From Rotaria socialis (taxonomy: Eukaryota > Rotifera > Eurotatoria > Philodinida > Philodinidae): a stretch of 64,000 nucleotides of DNA. The stretch is from NCBI GenBank assembly GCA_905331475.1, contig CAJNYU010004277.1, positions 62,001 through 126,000 on the forward strand, read 5' to 3'. A program made the position numbers and the translations under genes. The notes below the pieces were generated by a model, which searched no databases, had not been told where the DNA came from, and saw nothing but the letters and a program-made list of their open reading frames with translations. Shown one piece after another: positions 63,533-64,000 of the stretch. Each line of letters begins with the position of its first letter. Within the stretch, counting starts at the first letter, position 1.

Positions 63533-63994
63533 ATGCCATGTTTAATATTTTTTCTTACATCCTCCACTGTATTCATATGGTGTTTACAAATGATCCCGAC
63601 AGCGAATGGATTACTGATTCCAGATGAAAACGATATTAACAATGCGGGTAACAAAAAGCGAAAGAAAAAAGAAAGCCTAACCTTTATTATTTACATAATA
63701 TATATTGAAGGTAGAGCAGCGCTTCCGATTTATGATGTATTACCTGAAAATTTCTCAACAGATCCAATGATTCTTGATAATCACTTAACAGCTTCGATTG
63801 CTAGAAAAAATCTTTCGATAGGACTGACTGATAAAAATCTTTCAACAGCAATCGCTTCTACAAGACGCCACCCAACAGAATCGTCTTCCACAGACAACTA
63901 TTCTACAGATTCGTTTTCTAAGAAACTTTATTCAGCAGATCGAGTACCGCAACGGACAGGTACAAATATCGATAATAGAGATGTTACCAATTGA
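63533..63994 (+). CDS. small secreted Ser/Thr-rich protein, unrecognised
   Basis: The likely start at 63533 gives a hydrophobic leader (MPCLIFFLTSSTVFIWCL) typical of a signal peptide, with possible cleavage after TANG. A 63 nt intron, 63648-63710 (GCGG|GTAACA to ATTGAAG|GT), is phase-consistent; read unspliced it would insert a Lys-rich, Ile-rich stretch in frame, so both forms are open. The mature part has loosely repeated seven- to ten-residue units of the type N-[FL]-S-[TI]-x (ENFSTDP, KNLSIGL, KNLSTAI, DNYSTDS). With TRR and KK steps, it could be a processed peptide precursor or a glycosylated secreted protein. The family was not recognised. The stop lies 6 bases before the window end. 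Confidence 0.6.
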   Translation: MPCLIFFLTSSTVFIWCLQMIPTANGLLIPDENDINNAGNKKRKKKESLTFIIYIIYIEGRAALPIYDVLPENFSTDPMILDNHLTASIARKNLSIGLTDKNLSTAIASTRRHPTESSSTDNYSTDSFSKKLYSADRVPQRTGTNIDNRDVTN

Positions 63995-64000
63995 AATTTG

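Overview
The window looks like nuclear DNA of a small-genome invertebrate animal. It is AT-rich. Its genes are split by many short GT-AG introns, often 50-75 nt. The proteins are metazoan: GMPPA, U2AF65, an FLVCR-type transporter, a CCDC88/Girdin-type coiled-coil protein and a PAS-domain coactivator-like protein. Gene density, tiny introns and the abundance of small inverted-repeat elements would fit a bdelloid rotifer, but the taxon is my inference. I see no bacterial operons, rRNA, tRNA or CRISPR array.

Layout. 1-9.4 kb is repeat-rich and gene-poor. A foldback-type element with roughly 0.5 kb inverted arms spans about 152-6449 and holds several smaller palindromic elements; another palindrome lies at 8170-8382. 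9.48-11.22 kb holds a NYN/PIN-type nuclease-like gene with 33-36 nt introns. 13.5-18.9 kb (minus) holds a nine-exon gene for a 1173-residue Ser/Asn/Gln-rich protein I do not recognise. 22.5-29.9 kb (minus) holds a PAS-domain gene, probably p160/NCOA-like, with a 4.3 kb intron carrying two mobile elements. 33.7-37.4 kb (plus) is GMPPA, with a nearly perfect 700 bp inverted-repeat element in one intron. 38.9-39.6 kb (minus) is the 3' part of a small unknown gene. 43.4-46.3 kb (plus) is U2AF2, followed by a Met/Pro-rich unknown protein at 47.1-49.2 kb. 50.5-53.3 kb (minus) is an FLVCR/SLC49-type MFS transporter. It is divergent from a CCDC88-family gene at 53.8-62.9 kb (plus). The window ends with a small secreted Ser/Thr-rich protein at 63.5-64.0 kb.

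The genes do not form an obvious pathway; most are housekeeping or signalling genes with private promoters. The most unusual content is the set of short inverted-repeat elements. Three of them (4387-4646, 21400-21698, 25652-25952) share CCCAGGTCGA-type ends, but each is filled with a different degenerate palindromic short repeat. Exon phases of GMPPA, U2AF2, the FLVCR-like gene, the 47 kb gene and the 13.5-18.9 kb gene add up to clean reading frames. The CCDC88 gene is one base short in exon 1.
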